From Streptococcus mitis subsp. hohhotensis (GTDB lineage: Bacteria; Bacillota; Bacilli; Lactobacillales; Streptococcaceae): a stretch of 40,554 bases of DNA. The notes under the pieces were generated by a model that saw only the letters and a program-made list of their open reading frames with translations, had not been told where the DNA came from and ran no database searches. The stretch spans positions 1-40,554 of the forward strand of contig NZ_JAIRCA020000020.1 of the NCBI RefSeq assembly GCF_020089495.2, read 5' to 3'. Below are positions 1 through 7,660 of this stretch, one piece after another (position 1 is the first letter of the stretch; every line of letters starts with the position of its first letter). A program made the translations under genes and the position numbers.

Positions 1-32
1 ACTAACCTTTAACCGCATTCAAACGTCTCATA

Positions 33-236
33 CTAACTTCCACCATAGCGGAACTTAATCTGAAACGCTTTCAGATGAGGGGATTTTGTGCGCTCTTTTT
101 TTCGATTCATTTTAGCTACAAAAGCGATGAAATCAAGCATTAGTAAAACCAGTGGAACTTACCCTGACACGGATTTCCACTGGTTTTTAGGATTTTTATC
201 AGACTAACTTCCACTTGGATTAGCGGTGGAACTTAG
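33..236. repeat. Three TTCCAC/GTGGAA inverted repeats, unknown family
   Basis: The gene-free first 268 bases hold three related hairpins. At 33-58 CTAACTTCCAC faces a near complement. At 145-187 a perfect 13-bp stem (AAAACCAGTGGAA with TTCCACTGGTTTT) encloses a 17-nt loop. At 204-236 CTAACTTCCAC faces GTGGAACTTAG. The middle hairpin ends in TTTT on both strands and could terminate the aminotransferase transcript that runs leftward into it. The shared TTCCAC/GTGGAA core suggests one repeat family or the end of a decayed insertion. I do not recognise it as BOX or RUP. Confidence 0.5.
59..75. promoter_or_regulatory. 17-bp palindrome, cre-like core
   Basis: TCTGAAA-CGC-TTTCAGA is a perfect 7-bp inverted repeat around CGC. 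One half matches the CcpA cre consensus (CGnTTnCA) but the spacing is one base short. The gene it might serve lies to the left of the window. A regulatory role is a guess; the palindrome itself is certain. Confidence 0.25.
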
Positions 237-268
237 TTTGGGAATTTACCCTTTTTCTGATGTAAGCC

Positions 269-1483
269 CTATCTGCGATACTGTTTCAAGAAACGAGTCA
301 TCTTTTCTTGGATTTGGGCTAGTTCATCAACACGAGGAAGGTAAACGATACGGAAGTGGTCTGGTTCCTGCCAGTTAAAGCCTCGACCATGAACCAAGAG
401 AACCTTTTCCTGTTTCAAGAAATTAAGGACAAACTGCTCATCATCATCGATACGGTACATATTGCGGTCGATTTTAGGGAAGATATAGAGTCCAGCCTTA
501 GGTTTAACCGCAGACAAACCTGGAATATCTTGAATGGCATTGTAGATGAAGTTTCTTTGCTCGTAAATTCGTCCACCAGGAAGGAGCAATTCATCAACAG
601 ATTGGTGGCCACCCAAGGAAGTTTGTACAACTTGTTGGGCCAAAACGTTAGAGCAAAGGCGCATATTGGACAGCATATTGAGTCCTTCAATATAGCCCTT
701 GACGTGCGTTTTAGGTCCAGACAAAACCATCCAACCCACACGGAAACCAGCAATACGGTGAGATTTTGATAGACCATTCATGCTGACACAGAAAACATCT
801 GGTGCCAAACTAGCCACAGGCGTATGCACATGTCCATCCATAACCATGCGGTCATAGATTTCATCCGCAAAGATAATCAAATCGTTTTGACGGGCAATCT
901 CAATAATCTCCAACAAGAGTTCCTTAGGATAAAGGGCTCCAGTTGGGTTATTTGGATTGATAAGGACGATCGCCTTGGTATTGGAAGTGATTTTTGACTT
1001 GATATCGTCAATATCTGGGTACCATTCTGCAGCTTCATCACAGATATAGTGAACAGCATTTCCCCCAGCTAGGCTGACAGCGGCTGTCCAGAGAGGATAG
1101 TCTGGCATTGGCACCAAGACCTCGTCTCCATTGTCCAAAAGACCCTGCATGGACATGACAATCAGCTCACTGACACCATTTCCAAGGTAAATATCATCAA
1201 TATCTACGTTTGGAAATTTCTTCAATTGGCAATACTGCATGATGGCCTTACGGGCTGAGAAAATCCCTTTGGAATCAGAGTAACCCTCACTATCACGCGC
1301 ATTCATAATCAAGTCATGAATGACCTCGTCTGGCGCTGTAAAGCCAAATTCTGCTGGATTTCCTGTATTCAGACGTAAAATCTTTTCGCCGTTTGCTCGC
1401 ATCCGCATGGCTTCTTCCAAAACAGGACCACGGATATCATAAGCAACATGCTCTAACTTACTAGACTTGTTATATTCTTTCAT
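269..1483 (-). CDS. alaT: Alanine-type PLP aminotransferase (AlaT family)
   Basis: Class I/II pyridoxal-phosphate aminotransferase of 404 aa, probably interconverting pyruvate/glutamate and alanine/2-oxoglutarate in the cytoplasm. Visible family marks are NPNNPTG at about residues 176-182, DEIY at 207-210 and the cofactor lysine in SKSHR (K240), followed by the GFRVGW block. The length is typical of the AlaT subgroup. The ATG at 1483 follows GAGGAAACAAG, a usable ribosome site, and lies about 30 nt below a good promoter. It is a single-gene unit on the minus strand. Exact substrate preference cannot be read from sequence; the family call is firm, and the pneumococcal counterpart is annotated the same way as far as I recall. 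Confidence 0.9.
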   Translation of the reverse strand: MKEYNKSSKLEHVAYDIRGPVLEEAMRMRANGEKILRLNTGNPAEFGFTAPDEVIHDLIMNARDSEGYSDSKGIFSARKAIMQYCQLKKFPNVDIDDIYLGNGVSELIVMSMQGLLDNGDEVLVPMPDYPLWTAAVSLAGGNAVHYICDEAAEWYPDIDDIKSKITSNTKAIVLINPNNPTGALYPKELLLEIIEIARQNDLIIFADEIYDRMVMDGHVHTPVASLAPDVFCVSMNGLSKSHRIAGFRVGWMVLSGPKTHVKGYIEGLNMLSNMRLCSNVLAQQVVQTSLGGHQSVDELLLPGGRIYEQRNFIYNAIQDIPGLSAVKPKAGLYIFPKIDRNMYRIDDDEQFVLNFLKQEKVLLVHGRGFNWQEPDHFRIVYLPRVDELAQIQEKMTRFLKQYRR

Positions 1484-1513
1484 CTTGTTTCCTCAATTCA
1501 TCAGGATAGTAAC

Positions 1514-1542
1514 ATTATACCACTAGAAAGAGAATGCGACAA
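1514..1542 (-). promoter_or_regulatory. alaT promoter
   Basis: On the minus strand TTGTCG (1542-1537), a 17-bp spacer and TATAAT (1519-1514), with TG one base before the -10 (TGGTATAAT). This is a near-consensus extended -10 SigA promoter immediately ahead of the aminotransferase. Confidence 0.75.
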
Positions 1543-1575
1543 GTTTACTGAAATGGGTTACTAAGTTCGAATAGA

Positions 1576-1601
1576 AGAAAAACCTCGCTAAAAGCGAGGT
1601 C
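1576..1601 (-). terminator. Rho-independent terminator
   Basis: ACCTCGCT/AGCGAGGT 8-bp stem with a 3-nt loop, followed on the minus strand by TTTTTC. It lies just downstream of the small membrane-protein gene that ends at 1641. Confidence 0.85.
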
Positions 1602-1640
1602 AAGACAGGGGAGATAGCAGGTATTTTGCGAAAAGTCACA

Positions 1641-1931
1641 TCACATACCAAAAGATAAACCTAGAAGAAGTAAGCCTAAAAAGGAGTCATAGAGAAGATT
1701 AAACATGAGGAAAAGCCCCCATATCATCAAGTAATCCCAACGCCCACCTCGTTTTGCAACTAGGAATAAGATTAGATGGTAGAGTAGGTGAAAGACTAAA
1801 AATCCGATAAAACCTGGATAAAGAAACGGTACTAGGTTCTCTAATTGCCAGATCATGATAACTTCTAGCAAGACTGAAACTAGGATAATTCCATAATAAA
1901 GGAAATTTGATGTTTGAAAAGAGCTTTTCAT
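1641..1931 (-). CDS. Small hydrophobic membrane protein, function unknown
   Basis: A 96-aa protein with about three predicted membrane segments: residues near 8-28, a middle segment rich in F/L/H, and the C-terminal LMIWGLFLMFNLLYDSFLG stretch. A short KRGGR basic loop lies between them. The reading frame stays open up to 1949, but the ribosome site GGGAGG sits at 1938-1944, so the real start is the ATG at 1931 (or the adjacent one at 1934), not the upstream codon that overlaps the ribosome site. It has its own extended -10 promoter and terminator. No family is recognised; it resembles many small streptococcal membrane proteins. Confidence 0.7.
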   Translation of the reverse strand: MKSSFQTSNFLYYGIILVSVLLEVIMIWQLENLVPFLYPGFIGFLVFHLLYHLILFLVAKRGGRWDYLMIWGLFLMFNLLYDSFLGLLLLGLSFGM

Positions 1932-1973
1932 CATTATCCCTCCCTTCACTTCTTTCCTGCTATCCTTTCTTTT

Positions 1974-2002
1974 ATTTTATCATATATTTATATAGATTTT
2001 AA
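1974..2002 (-). promoter_or_regulatory. Promoter of the small membrane-protein gene
   Basis: Minus strand TTAAAA (2002-1997), 17-bp spacer, TGATAAAAT extended -10 (1982-1974). The -35 is weak, but the TG motif and spacing are good. Confidence 0.55.
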
Positions 2003-2095
2003 GCGCTAAGATTCTTTTGAAAAATACTTTTTTTGCTTTACTTCTATAGTGAAAAGGTTTACAATTATAGTAAGAAAATTTCAGGAGGTTTCATT

Positions 2096-2548
2096 ATGGC
2101 ACAACGTTACCAAAATATCATGGTCGCAATCGATGGTTCTAAAGAAGCAGACTTGGCTTTTGTCAAGGGAGTTCATTCTGCTCTACGAAACGACGCTAAA
2201 CTCACCATCGCACATGTCATTGACACACGCGCTCTCCAAAGCGTATCCACCTTTGATGCTGAAGTTTACGAAGAACTCCAAGTCGACGCTGAAAGTCTGA
2301 TGAAAGAGTACGAAAAACGTGCTAAAGATGCTGGTGTGGCGGATGTTCACATCGTCATTGAAATGGGAAATCCAAAGACCCTACTGGCACGTACTATTCC
2401 AGATGCTGAGGAAGTGGACCTCATCCTCGTTGGCGCAACTGGTCTCAACGCCTTTGAACGCCTCTTGGTCGGATCTTCATCTGAATACATCCTCCGCCAT
2501 GCTAAGGTTGATTTGCTGGTTGTGAGAGAGCAAGAAAAAACCTTATAA
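2096..2548 (+). CDS. Universal stress protein (UspA family)
   Basis: A 150-aa single-domain Usp protein. The N-terminus NIMVAIDGSKEAD is the first strand and nucleotide-binding Asp region. The C-terminal GATGLNAFERLLVGSSS fits G-x2-G-x9-G-S/T, the ATP-binding signature, so this is probably an ATP-binding Usp. The frame is open from 2033, but TCAGGAGG at 2081-2088 places the start at ATG 2096. It is monocistronic and ends in a strong terminator. The role is general stress survival by family membership; no partner is suggested by the context. Confidence 0.92.
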   Translation: MAQRYQNIMVAIDGSKEADLAFVKGVHSALRNDAKLTIAHVIDTRALQSVSTFDAEVYEELQVDAESLMKEYEKRAKDAGVADVHIVIEMGNPKTLLARTIPDAEEVDLILVGATGLNAFERLLVGSSSEYILRHAKVDLLVVREQEKTL

Positions 2549-2556
2549 TCACGAAG

Positions 2557-2581
2557 AAAAGGAGCTCAGCGCTCCTTTTTG
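2557..2581 (+). terminator. Terminator of the usp gene
   Basis: GGAGC/GCTCC stem flanked by AAAA and TTTTT (AAAAGGAGC-TCAGC-GCTCCTTTTT). It starts 10 bases after the stop codon. Confidence 0.85.
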
Positions 2582-2590
2582 TTTACTATT

Positions 2591-2733
2591 TATACTAAAT
2601 TCAAACCACGTCAACGTCGCCTTGCCGTAGGTATGGTTACTGACTTCGTCAGTTCTATCCACAACCTCAAAGCAGTGCTTTGAGCAGCCTGCGGCTAGTT
2701 TCCTAGTTTGCTCTTTGATTTTCATTGAGTATT
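2591..2733 (+). repeat. BOX element
   Basis: It carries the boxA core CGTCAACGTCGCCTTGCCG (one base from the BOX-PCR primer complement), then a boxB-like segment CAACCTCAAAGCAGTGCTTT, then the boxC segment GCCTGCGGCTAGTTTCCTAG, ending TTTCATTGAGTATTA. It is oriented A to C on the plus strand. Its right end overlaps the last codons and stop of the HAD/MazG-like gene. Confidence 0.92.
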
Positions 2734-4113
2734 ATTTCTCTCTTTATGGCGTTCATAAGCCTTGAGCTGACGCTGCAGTTCCTTTTTAATAGCAGGTTCT
2801 GGAGCATATTTTTCTTCCCAATCATCTGGTTTTAAGATTTTATGGGTCACTGGATCAAAATGAGCCTTGCCATCTGGGAAAATTTTCCCCATATTGGCCT
2901 GATGAACAATATCAAAAATACGTTCTGGATCCACCCCCATCAAGACAAAACTGCCATAGGTGAAGTAAAGTGTGTCAATCAAGGCATCCACCTGCCCTAT
3001 CAAATCTTGCTGAGCAGGCGTCTTCTTAGCTACTTTATCTGCTGCCTTATCAAGAGCCTGATGAAGTTGCGATAGAGCTTGACCAAAATCCTCTTCAGAA
3101 GGGCTGGCAGCTCGAACAAACTCCACCAATTCTTCTATTTTAAAGCCAGCCCTATGGGTTGCACCTTCTAAATCCCAAGCTCGAGGTTCTTCTTGGGTTC
3201 GTTCATCCATCATGTGGTGGAAGGTCTTGACCTTATTGAAATGATAGTCACGGCTGACAAAGACTGTTTCTGAAGCTAAAACACCAAAATGTTCTAGGGC
3301 CTTATGGATTCCGTCTTGCTGATTGCTGGTGGTAATATGCTTAGCAACTTCCTTAACACTGCTACTACCATTTCCCATAGCGACCGACATACCAACACCT
3401 GCCAGCATTTCTAGGTCGTTATCTGAGTCACCAAAGGCCATGACTTGGTTGAGATCAAAACCATATTCTTTCCCAACTCGGCGTATGCCTTCCAATTTAG
3501 AGTTTCCTTGATTGATGACATCCGCTGCAAAAGGATTGCTACGTGTCAATTTCAAGTCTTCAAAATCAGCTGCCGCCTTCTCAGATTCTTCCGGTGTCAT
3601 CAGCATCAAGACTTGGTAGATAGGCTGATTCATTAGATCAAGTAGGTCTTCTTCCTTTTGGGGAACAACCTTGCTGACCATACGATTAAAGGAATGACTC
3701 ACCGTCCGAGTTAAAACAGAGGGAACGAAGCGACTGATTCGTTGGGAAAAGGAACCCAAACCAAAGGACATGATTTTGGAACCCAACATGGCATCCTTGG
3801 TCCCTAGGGCAATCTCCTTGCCCTCTTTTTTAGCATAAGTAATGAGTTGGCGCAAATGTAACTTGGAAATAGGGCTCGTGAACAAGACTCTGTCTTTAGT
3901 AAAGATATACTGGCCATTATAGGTTACCGCAAAATCCAGGTTCAAATCGTCCATCAATTCCTTAACAAAAAAAGGTCCTCGCCCTGTCGCTACACCGACA
4001 AGCACCCCTTGCTCTTTGACGATTTTAATCGCGTTCTTAGTGGATTTCAAAACACTCTTGCGATCGTTAACCAAGGTTCCATCGATATCAAAAAAAACAG
4101 CTTTGACTTCCAT
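2722..4113 (-). CDS. Cof-type HAD phosphatase fused to a MazG-like domain
   Basis: A 463-aa two-domain protein. Residues 1 to about 265 are a Cof/HAD-IIB phosphatase: motif I FFDIDGTLV, motif II ATGR, motif IV GDSDNDLEMLAGVG. The remaining ~190 residues are all-alpha, with acidic helices (EELVEFVRA, DALIDTLYFTYG) recalling MazG/HisE-like NTP pyrophosphohydrolases; that second call is by resemblance. The start is ATG 4113, since the extended -10 TGGTATAAT at 4154-4146 puts the transcript start below the upstream ATG at 4143; GGGGAG lies 11 bases before 4113. It is divergent from L-asparaginase. The last residues (TQ) and the stop lie inside a BOX element. It could be a house-cleaning enzyme. 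Confidence 0.82.
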   Translation of the reverse strand: MEVKAVFFDIDGTLVNDRKSVLKSTKNAIKIVKEQGVLVGVATGRGPFFVKELMDDLNLDFAVTYNGQYIFTKDRVLFTSPISKLHLRQLITYAKKEGKEIALGTKDAMLGSKIMSFGLGSFSQRISRFVPSVLTRTVSHSFNRMVSKVVPQKEEDLLDLMNQPIYQVLMLMTPEESEKAAADFEDLKLTRSNPFAADVINQGNSKLEGIRRVGKEYGFDLNQVMAFGDSDNDLEMLAGVGMSVAMGNGSSSVKEVAKHITTSNQQDGIHKALEHFGVLASETVFVSRDYHFNKVKTFHHMMDERTQEEPRAWDLEGATHRAGFKIEELVEFVRAASPSEEDFGQALSQLHQALDKAADKVAKKTPAQQDLIGQVDALIDTLYFTYGSFVLMGVDPERIFDIVHQANMGKIFPDGKAHFDPVTHKILKPDDWEEKYAPEPAIKKELQRQLKAYERHKERNNTQ

Positions 4114-4135
4114 CCTATCCCAATCTCCCCTTTTG

Positions 4136-4154
4136 TGATACAATGATTATACCA
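4136..4154. promoter_or_regulatory. Abutting divergent extended -10 promoters
   Basis: On the plus strand TGATACAAT (4136-4144) drives L-asparaginase. On the minus strand TGGTATAAT (4154-4146) drives the HAD/MazG-like gene. The two -10 regions are one base apart and both have weak -35 regions, so RNA polymerase should be unable to occupy both at once. Confidence 0.65.
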
Positions 4155-4178
4155 CATTTCAGAAAGAGTGAGTAAATC

Positions 4179-5141
4179 ATGCCTAAGAAAATCCTTGTTT
4201 TACATACGGGTGGGACTATTTCCATGCAGGCCGATGCTTCTGGTGCTGTTGTGACGAGTTCGGATAATCCCATGAACCATGTGTCCAATCCCCTTGAAGG
4301 AATCCAAGTCCACGCCTTGGACTTTTTTAACCTACCAAGCCCCCATATCAAACCCAAGCATATGCTGGCCCTCTACCAAAAAATCAAAGAGGAAGCAGAT
4401 AATTACGATGGAGTGGTGATCACACACGGGACCGATACTTTAGAGGAAACAGCTTATTTCCTTGATACCATGGAAGTTCCCCATATGCCTATCGTTCTAA
4501 CAGGTGCCATGCGTAGCTCCAACGAACTCGGTAGTGACGGTGTTTATAATTATCTGAGCGCTTTACGAGTGGCTAGCGATGACAGGGCTGCTGACAAAGG
4601 AGTTTTGGTCGTTATGAACGATGAAATCCACGCTGCCAAGTATGTCACCAAAACGCATACAACCAACGTCAGCACCTTCCAGACTCCAACACACGGGCCA
4701 CTTGGTCTGATTATGAAACACGAAATCCTCTACTTTAAAACAGCTGAACCTCGTGTCCGCTTTGACTTTGATCACATACAAGGATTAGTCCCTATCATCT
4801 CTGCTTATGCTGGTATGACAGATGAGCTGATTGATATGCTGGATTTGGAACAATTGGACGGCTTGATTATCCAAGCCTTCGGAGCTGGTAATATTCCCAA
4901 AGAAACGGCTCAAAAATTAGAAACCCTTCTACAAAAAGGAATCCCAGTCGCCCTGGTATCACGATGCTTTAACGGTATAGCTGAGCCTGTTTATGCCTAC
5001 CAAGGTGGGGGCGTGCAGTTGCAAAAGGCCGGTGTTTTCTTTGTCAAAGAACTCAACGCCCAAAAAGCCCGCTTGAAACTCCTCATCGCCCTCAATGCCG
5101 GACTAACAGGGCAGGCTTTGAAAGACTATATGGAAGGGTAA
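4179..5141 (+). CDS. L-asparaginase, type I
   Basis: A 320-aa cytoplasmic-type asparaginase converting asparagine to aspartate and ammonia. The N-terminal HTGGTIS block (nucleophile T13) and HGTDT (83-87) are the two active-site signatures, followed by the TGAMRSSNELGSDG segment. No signal peptide is seen, which fits type I rather than the periplasmic type. The ribosome site AGAAAGAGTGAG is weak; the ATG at 4179 lies about 28 bases past an extended -10. A bidirectional terminator separates it from the convergent ccpA. The neighbours (HAD/MazG-like and ccpA) match the order I recall for S. pneumoniae. Confidence 0.92.
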   Translation: MPKKILVLHTGGTISMQADASGAVVTSSDNPMNHVSNPLEGIQVHALDFFNLPSPHIKPKHMLALYQKIKEEADNYDGVVITHGTDTLEETAYFLDTMEVPHMPIVLTGAMRSSNELGSDGVYNYLSALRVASDDRAADKGVLVVMNDEIHAAKYVTKTHTTNVSTFQTPTHGPLGLIMKHEILYFKTAEPRVRFDFDHIQGLVPIISAYAGMTDELIDMLDLEQLDGLIIQAFGAGNIPKETAQKLETLLQKGIPVALVSRCFNGIAEPVYAYQGGGVQLQKAGVFFVKELNAQKARLKLLIALNAGLTGQALKDYMEG

Positions 5142-5158
5142 GTCTCTTCTCCAGAAAG

Positions 5159-5194
5159 CAAAATCAGGAAATCTGCACGATTCCCTGATTTTTT
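5159..5194. terminator. Bidirectional terminator between asparaginase and ccpA
   Basis: AAATCAGG(A)AATC pairs with GATT(C)CCTGATTT around TGCAC, with a T-run on the plus side and AAAA on the other. It serves both converging genes. Confidence 0.8.
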
Positions 5195-6205
5195 CTATTT
5201 ACGTTTTCGTGTTGAGCGACGTTCTGTCAAACCATGAGGCAAGAGAACTTCACGTTCTTCCAACTCTTCCTTGTGCATAATCTTAGTCAACATACGCATA
5301 CTAATGGCACCAAGGTCATAAAGAGGTTGGGCAATAGTTGTCAAGTTTGGACGGGTAAAGCGTGAGATTTGTGAATCATCACTAGTAATGATTTCAAACT
5401 CTTCTGGCACTGACACACCCTTATCAGCAAGGCCGTTCAAGACACCTGCTGCCAGCTCGTCACCTGTTACAACTGCTGCAGTTGCATTTGATGAAATCAA
5501 GCGTTCTGCCAAGGCATAGCCATCTTCATAAGTGTATTTAGATTCAAATACCAATCCTTCGCTATAAGAAATACCTGCTTTTTTCAAGGCTTCCTTGTAG
5601 CCAACCAAACGAACCTTACCATTGATGTCATCCACTAGTGGACCGCTTACGAAAGCAATGCGCTCATTTTCTTTAGCAAGGTAGGTTACTGCATCAATCG
5701 TTGCTTGTTTGTAGTCAATATTGACACTTGGAAGCTGATGTTCTACATCCACAGTTCCTGCAAGAACAACTGGTGTCCGAGAGCGAGAAAACTCTGAACG
5801 AATTTTTTCAGTCAAGTGGTAGCCCATAAAGATGATACCATCCACTTGCTTAGAAAACAGGGTATTGACAACTGAAACTTCCTTGTCATCATCCTCATCA
5901 CTATTGGCAAGGACGATATTGTACTTGTACATTTCAGCGATATCGTCAATCCCTTTAGCAAGCGTTGAGAAATAGCCATTGGTAATATTTGGGATCACCA
6001 CACCGACAGTGGTTGTCTTTTTACTTGCAAGACCACGCGCCACAGCATTTGGACGGTAATCCAAACGATCAATCACCTCAAGCACTTTTTTACGAGTATT
6101 CTCTTTTACATTCTTATTGCCATTGACTACACGGCTAACCGTCGCCATTGAAACTCCTGCTTCACGGGCGACATCATAAATCGTTACTGTATCGTCTGTA
6201 TTCAT
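5195..6205 (-). CDS. ccpA: Catabolite control protein A
   Basis: A 336-aa LacI/GalR-family regulator. The N-terminal helix-turn-helix and hinge (TIYDVAREAGVSMATVSRVV, residues 8-27) is the CcpA/LacI DNA-reading head. The rest is a periplasmic-binding-like core with the NGYFSTLAKGI and DDSQISRFTRPNLTTIAQP blocks typical of CcpA. With HPr-Ser-P it binds cre sites and controls carbon catabolite genes; a cre-like site is present at the man promoter in this window. Start ATG 6205 follows GAAAGGAA. It is monocistronic with a good SigA promoter and a palindrome in the leader. In S. pneumoniae the next gene, as I recall, is the TCS11 response regulator; here a DUF960 gene follows. Confidence 0.95.
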   Translation of the reverse strand: MNTDDTVTIYDVAREAGVSMATVSRVVNGNKNVKENTRKKVLEVIDRLDYRPNAVARGLASKKTTTVGVVIPNITNGYFSTLAKGIDDIAEMYKYNIVLANSDEDDDKEVSVVNTLFSKQVDGIIFMGYHLTEKIRSEFSRSRTPVVLAGTVDVEHQLPSVNIDYKQATIDAVTYLAKENERIAFVSGPLVDDINGKVRLVGYKEALKKAGISYSEGLVFESKYTYEDGYALAERLISSNATAAVVTGDELAAGVLNGLADKGVSVPEEFEIITSDDSQISRFTRPNLTTIAQPLYDLGAISMRMLTKIMHKEELEEREVLLPHGLTERRSTRKRK

Positions 6206-6256
6206 TCCATTTCCTTTCTATATCATACCTCACGAGACTCCAAAAAAGAGACGGTA

Positions 6257-6273
6257 TGAAAATTTCGTTTTCA
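6257..6273 (-). promoter_or_regulatory. Palindrome in the ccpA leader, cre-like half site
   Basis: TGAAAACGAAATTTTCA on the minus strand: a 6-bp inverted repeat around CGAAA. The left half TGAAAACG matches cre exactly; 12 of 14 positions fit over the usual frame. It lies between the -10 and the ribosome site of ccpA, suitable for roadblock autoregulation. This is inference from sequence only. Confidence 0.35.
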
Positions 6274-6289
6274 TGATTCCACTTATTCC

Positions 6290-6318
6290 ATTTTATCACT
6301 ATTTGTAAACACTTTCAA
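6290..6318 (-). promoter_or_regulatory. ccpA promoter
   Basis: Minus strand TTGAAA (6318-6313), 17-bp spacer, TAAAAT (6295-6290). The start codon is about 85 bases downstream, giving a leader that contains the palindrome at 6257-6273. Confidence 0.7.
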
Positions 6319-6388
6319 GTATTTTTTGAAGATTGTTTGAAAAAAATTTCATAGAAAGCTATGTTTATGAAGAAAAAATCACCTTTTC

Positions 6389-6417
6389 TTGATTTTTAAT
6401 CCTATTTGCTGTATGAT
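6389..6417 (+). promoter_or_regulatory. Promoter of the DUF960 gene
   Basis: TTGATT (6389-6394), 17-bp spacer, TATGAT (6412-6417). The position rules out the long frame that would begin at the TTG within this -35. Confidence 0.7.
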
Positions 6418-6442
6418 AAGGGAAAAGAAAGGGGGCAGAAAT

Positions 6443-6760
6443 ATGGCTTTTACCAATACCCACATGCGGTCTGCTAGTTTTGGCATTGTTACCAGCTTGC
6501 CTGATGATGTCATTGACTCTTTTTGGTATATTATTGATCACTTCTTAAAAAACGTCTTTGAATTGGAAGAAGAACTTGAGTTTCAATTGCTCAATAACCA
6601 AGGAAAAATTACCTTCCACTTCTCAAGCCAACACCTCCCTACAGCCATTGATTTTGACTTTAATCATCCTTTCGACCCTCTTTATCCTCCGAGAGTATTG
6701 ATTTTAGATATGGATGGTAGAGAGACTATCCTCCTCCCAGAAGAAAATGACCTATTTTAA
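6443..6760 (+). CDS. DUF960 family protein
   Basis: A 105-aa soluble protein. The N-terminus MAFTNTHMRSASFGIVTSLP followed by an acidic helix (DHFLKNVFELEEELEF) and the HPFDPLYPPRVLILDMDGRE segment match the DUF960 proteins common in streptococci. Function is unknown. GAAAGGGGG 8 bases upstream sets the ATG at 6443. It is monocistronic, convergent with the folate operon and separated from it by a shared terminator. As I recall, this gene also neighbours sulD in S. pneumoniae, so it travels with the folate block rather than with ccpA. Confidence 0.8.
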   Translation: MAFTNTHMRSASFGIVTSLPDDVIDSFWYIIDHFLKNVFELEEELEFQLLNNQGKITFHFSSQHLPTAIDFDFNHPFDPLYPPRVLILDMDGRETILLPEENDLF

Positions 6761-6807
6761 AAACTCTAGCCTTCAGTTACTAGCGACTGAAAACTAGAGT
6801 TTTTTTA
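6759..6807. terminator. Bidirectional terminator between DUF960 and folBK
   Basis: AAAACTCTAG pairs with CTAGAGTTTT, with a second inner stem TTCAGT/ACTGAA, and T-runs outward on both strands. The folBK stop codon lies inside its right edge. Confidence 0.85.
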
Positions 6808-7617
6808 TTTTCTCAAAGCATCATACAAGTTGCGGATAGGTTGCTTTAATGTCGGATGGATAAAATGAGGCGCAATTTCCTGTAAGGACTCAAGAACAAA
6901 AAGGCGTTCCGCTATGTAAGGATGAGGCAAAATAAGGTCATCTGTATAAAGAACCTGGTCCTCCACAAAGAGCAAGTCCAAATCAATCAAACGAGGTCCC
7001 CAATGCACTTCTCTCACCCGTCCCATCTCTGACTCGATGGTTAACAAGGTTTCTAACAAGACTGGTGCTGGTAGCCAGGTTTCCACCTCGATCACTTGAT
7101 TGGCAAAACTATCCTGCTCCACTCCACCCCAAGGCTCCGTCGCTAAGACACTGGACTCTTTGAGAATATGGATGCCACGAGCTCGCAGTTTGTCAATGGC
7201 TTGCTCCAAGTTCGCTTGCTTGTCCCCCATATTGCTTCCTAGAGCGATAAAGGCCCGTTGCTTGCGACGATGAATGGTCACTGAGCAAGTATCCAACGGC
7301 AAATGGACTGGCGCCCAAGGCTTTTTCAGTTCCAACTCAATCTCTTGGACAAGAGGATAGGTCTCAAAAGTACGTTTTACCAGTTTGTAAGCTACCGTTT
7401 CAATCAAATCCTCAGTGGTTTCCTGAAACCAAGACGTCCACTGCTGACACAATTCTCCGTAATGGACAGAGGCCGTTAAATCCAAGTCCGTCGCCGCCTT
7501 AGTCATATCATAGGATAGGATAGCTGAAACGACAAACTTCTGCCCTAATTCTTTCTCACTAGGGAACAGACCATGGTAGGCAAAAATTTCCAAATCTTTA
7601 ATCTGCAGTTGATCCAT
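6805..7617 (-). CDS. sulD: Bifunctional FolB-FolK (dihydroneopterin aldolase / HPPK)
   Basis: 270 aa. Residues 1-118 are dihydroneopterin aldolase ([20 protein letters not shown]). Residues 119-270 are 6-hydroxymethyl-dihydropterin pyrophosphokinase, with the [10 protein letters not shown] start, the substrate region [12 protein letters not shown] and [11 protein letters not shown]. The fusion catalyses two consecutive steps of folate synthesis between FolE and FolP products and is the known SulD form of pneumococci. Start ATG 7617 follows AGAAAGGAATC. It is the last gene of the folP-folC-folE-folBK operon, but a BOX element and a hairpin separate it from folE by 158 bases, so its expression may be uncoupled. 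Confidence 0.95.
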   Translation of the reverse strand: MDQLQIKDLEIFAYHGLFPSEKELGQKFVVSAILSYDMTKAATDLDLTASVHYGELCQQWTSWFQETTEDLIETVAYKLVKRTFETYPLVQEIELELKKPWAPVHLPLDTCSVTIHRRKQRAFIALGSNMGDKQANLEQAIDKLRARGIHILKESSVLATEPWGGVEQDSFANQVIEVETWLPAPVLLETLLTIESEMGRVREVHWGPRLIDLDLLFVEDQVLYTDDLILPHPYIAERLFVLESLQEIAPHFIHPTLKQPIRNLYDALRK

Positions 7618-7636
7618 AATGATTCCTTTCTAGAAA

Positions 7637-7657
7637 AATCCGCTTAAAGCGGATTCT
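7637..7657 (-). terminator. Hairpin between folE and folBK
   Basis: AATCCGCT/AGCGGATT 8-bp stem with a 3-nt loop; the minus strand continues TTTTTC. It could partly terminate the folate transcript ahead of folBK; the folBK ribosome site follows immediately. Confidence 0.6.
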
Positions 7658-7660
7658 TTT

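Noticed and set aside
58..80. cre site for the gene left of the window
   Set aside because: As a firm call: the palindrome is real but its half-site spacing is one base short of cre, so it is kept only as a low-confidence feature.
356..769. 137-aa plus-strand frame
   Set aside because: Antisense to the well-supported aminotransferase; no ribosome site or family.
2033..2095. 21 extra N-terminal codons for the universal stress protein
   Set aside because: The AGGAGG ribosome site lies inside them and the family starts at MAQRYQ.
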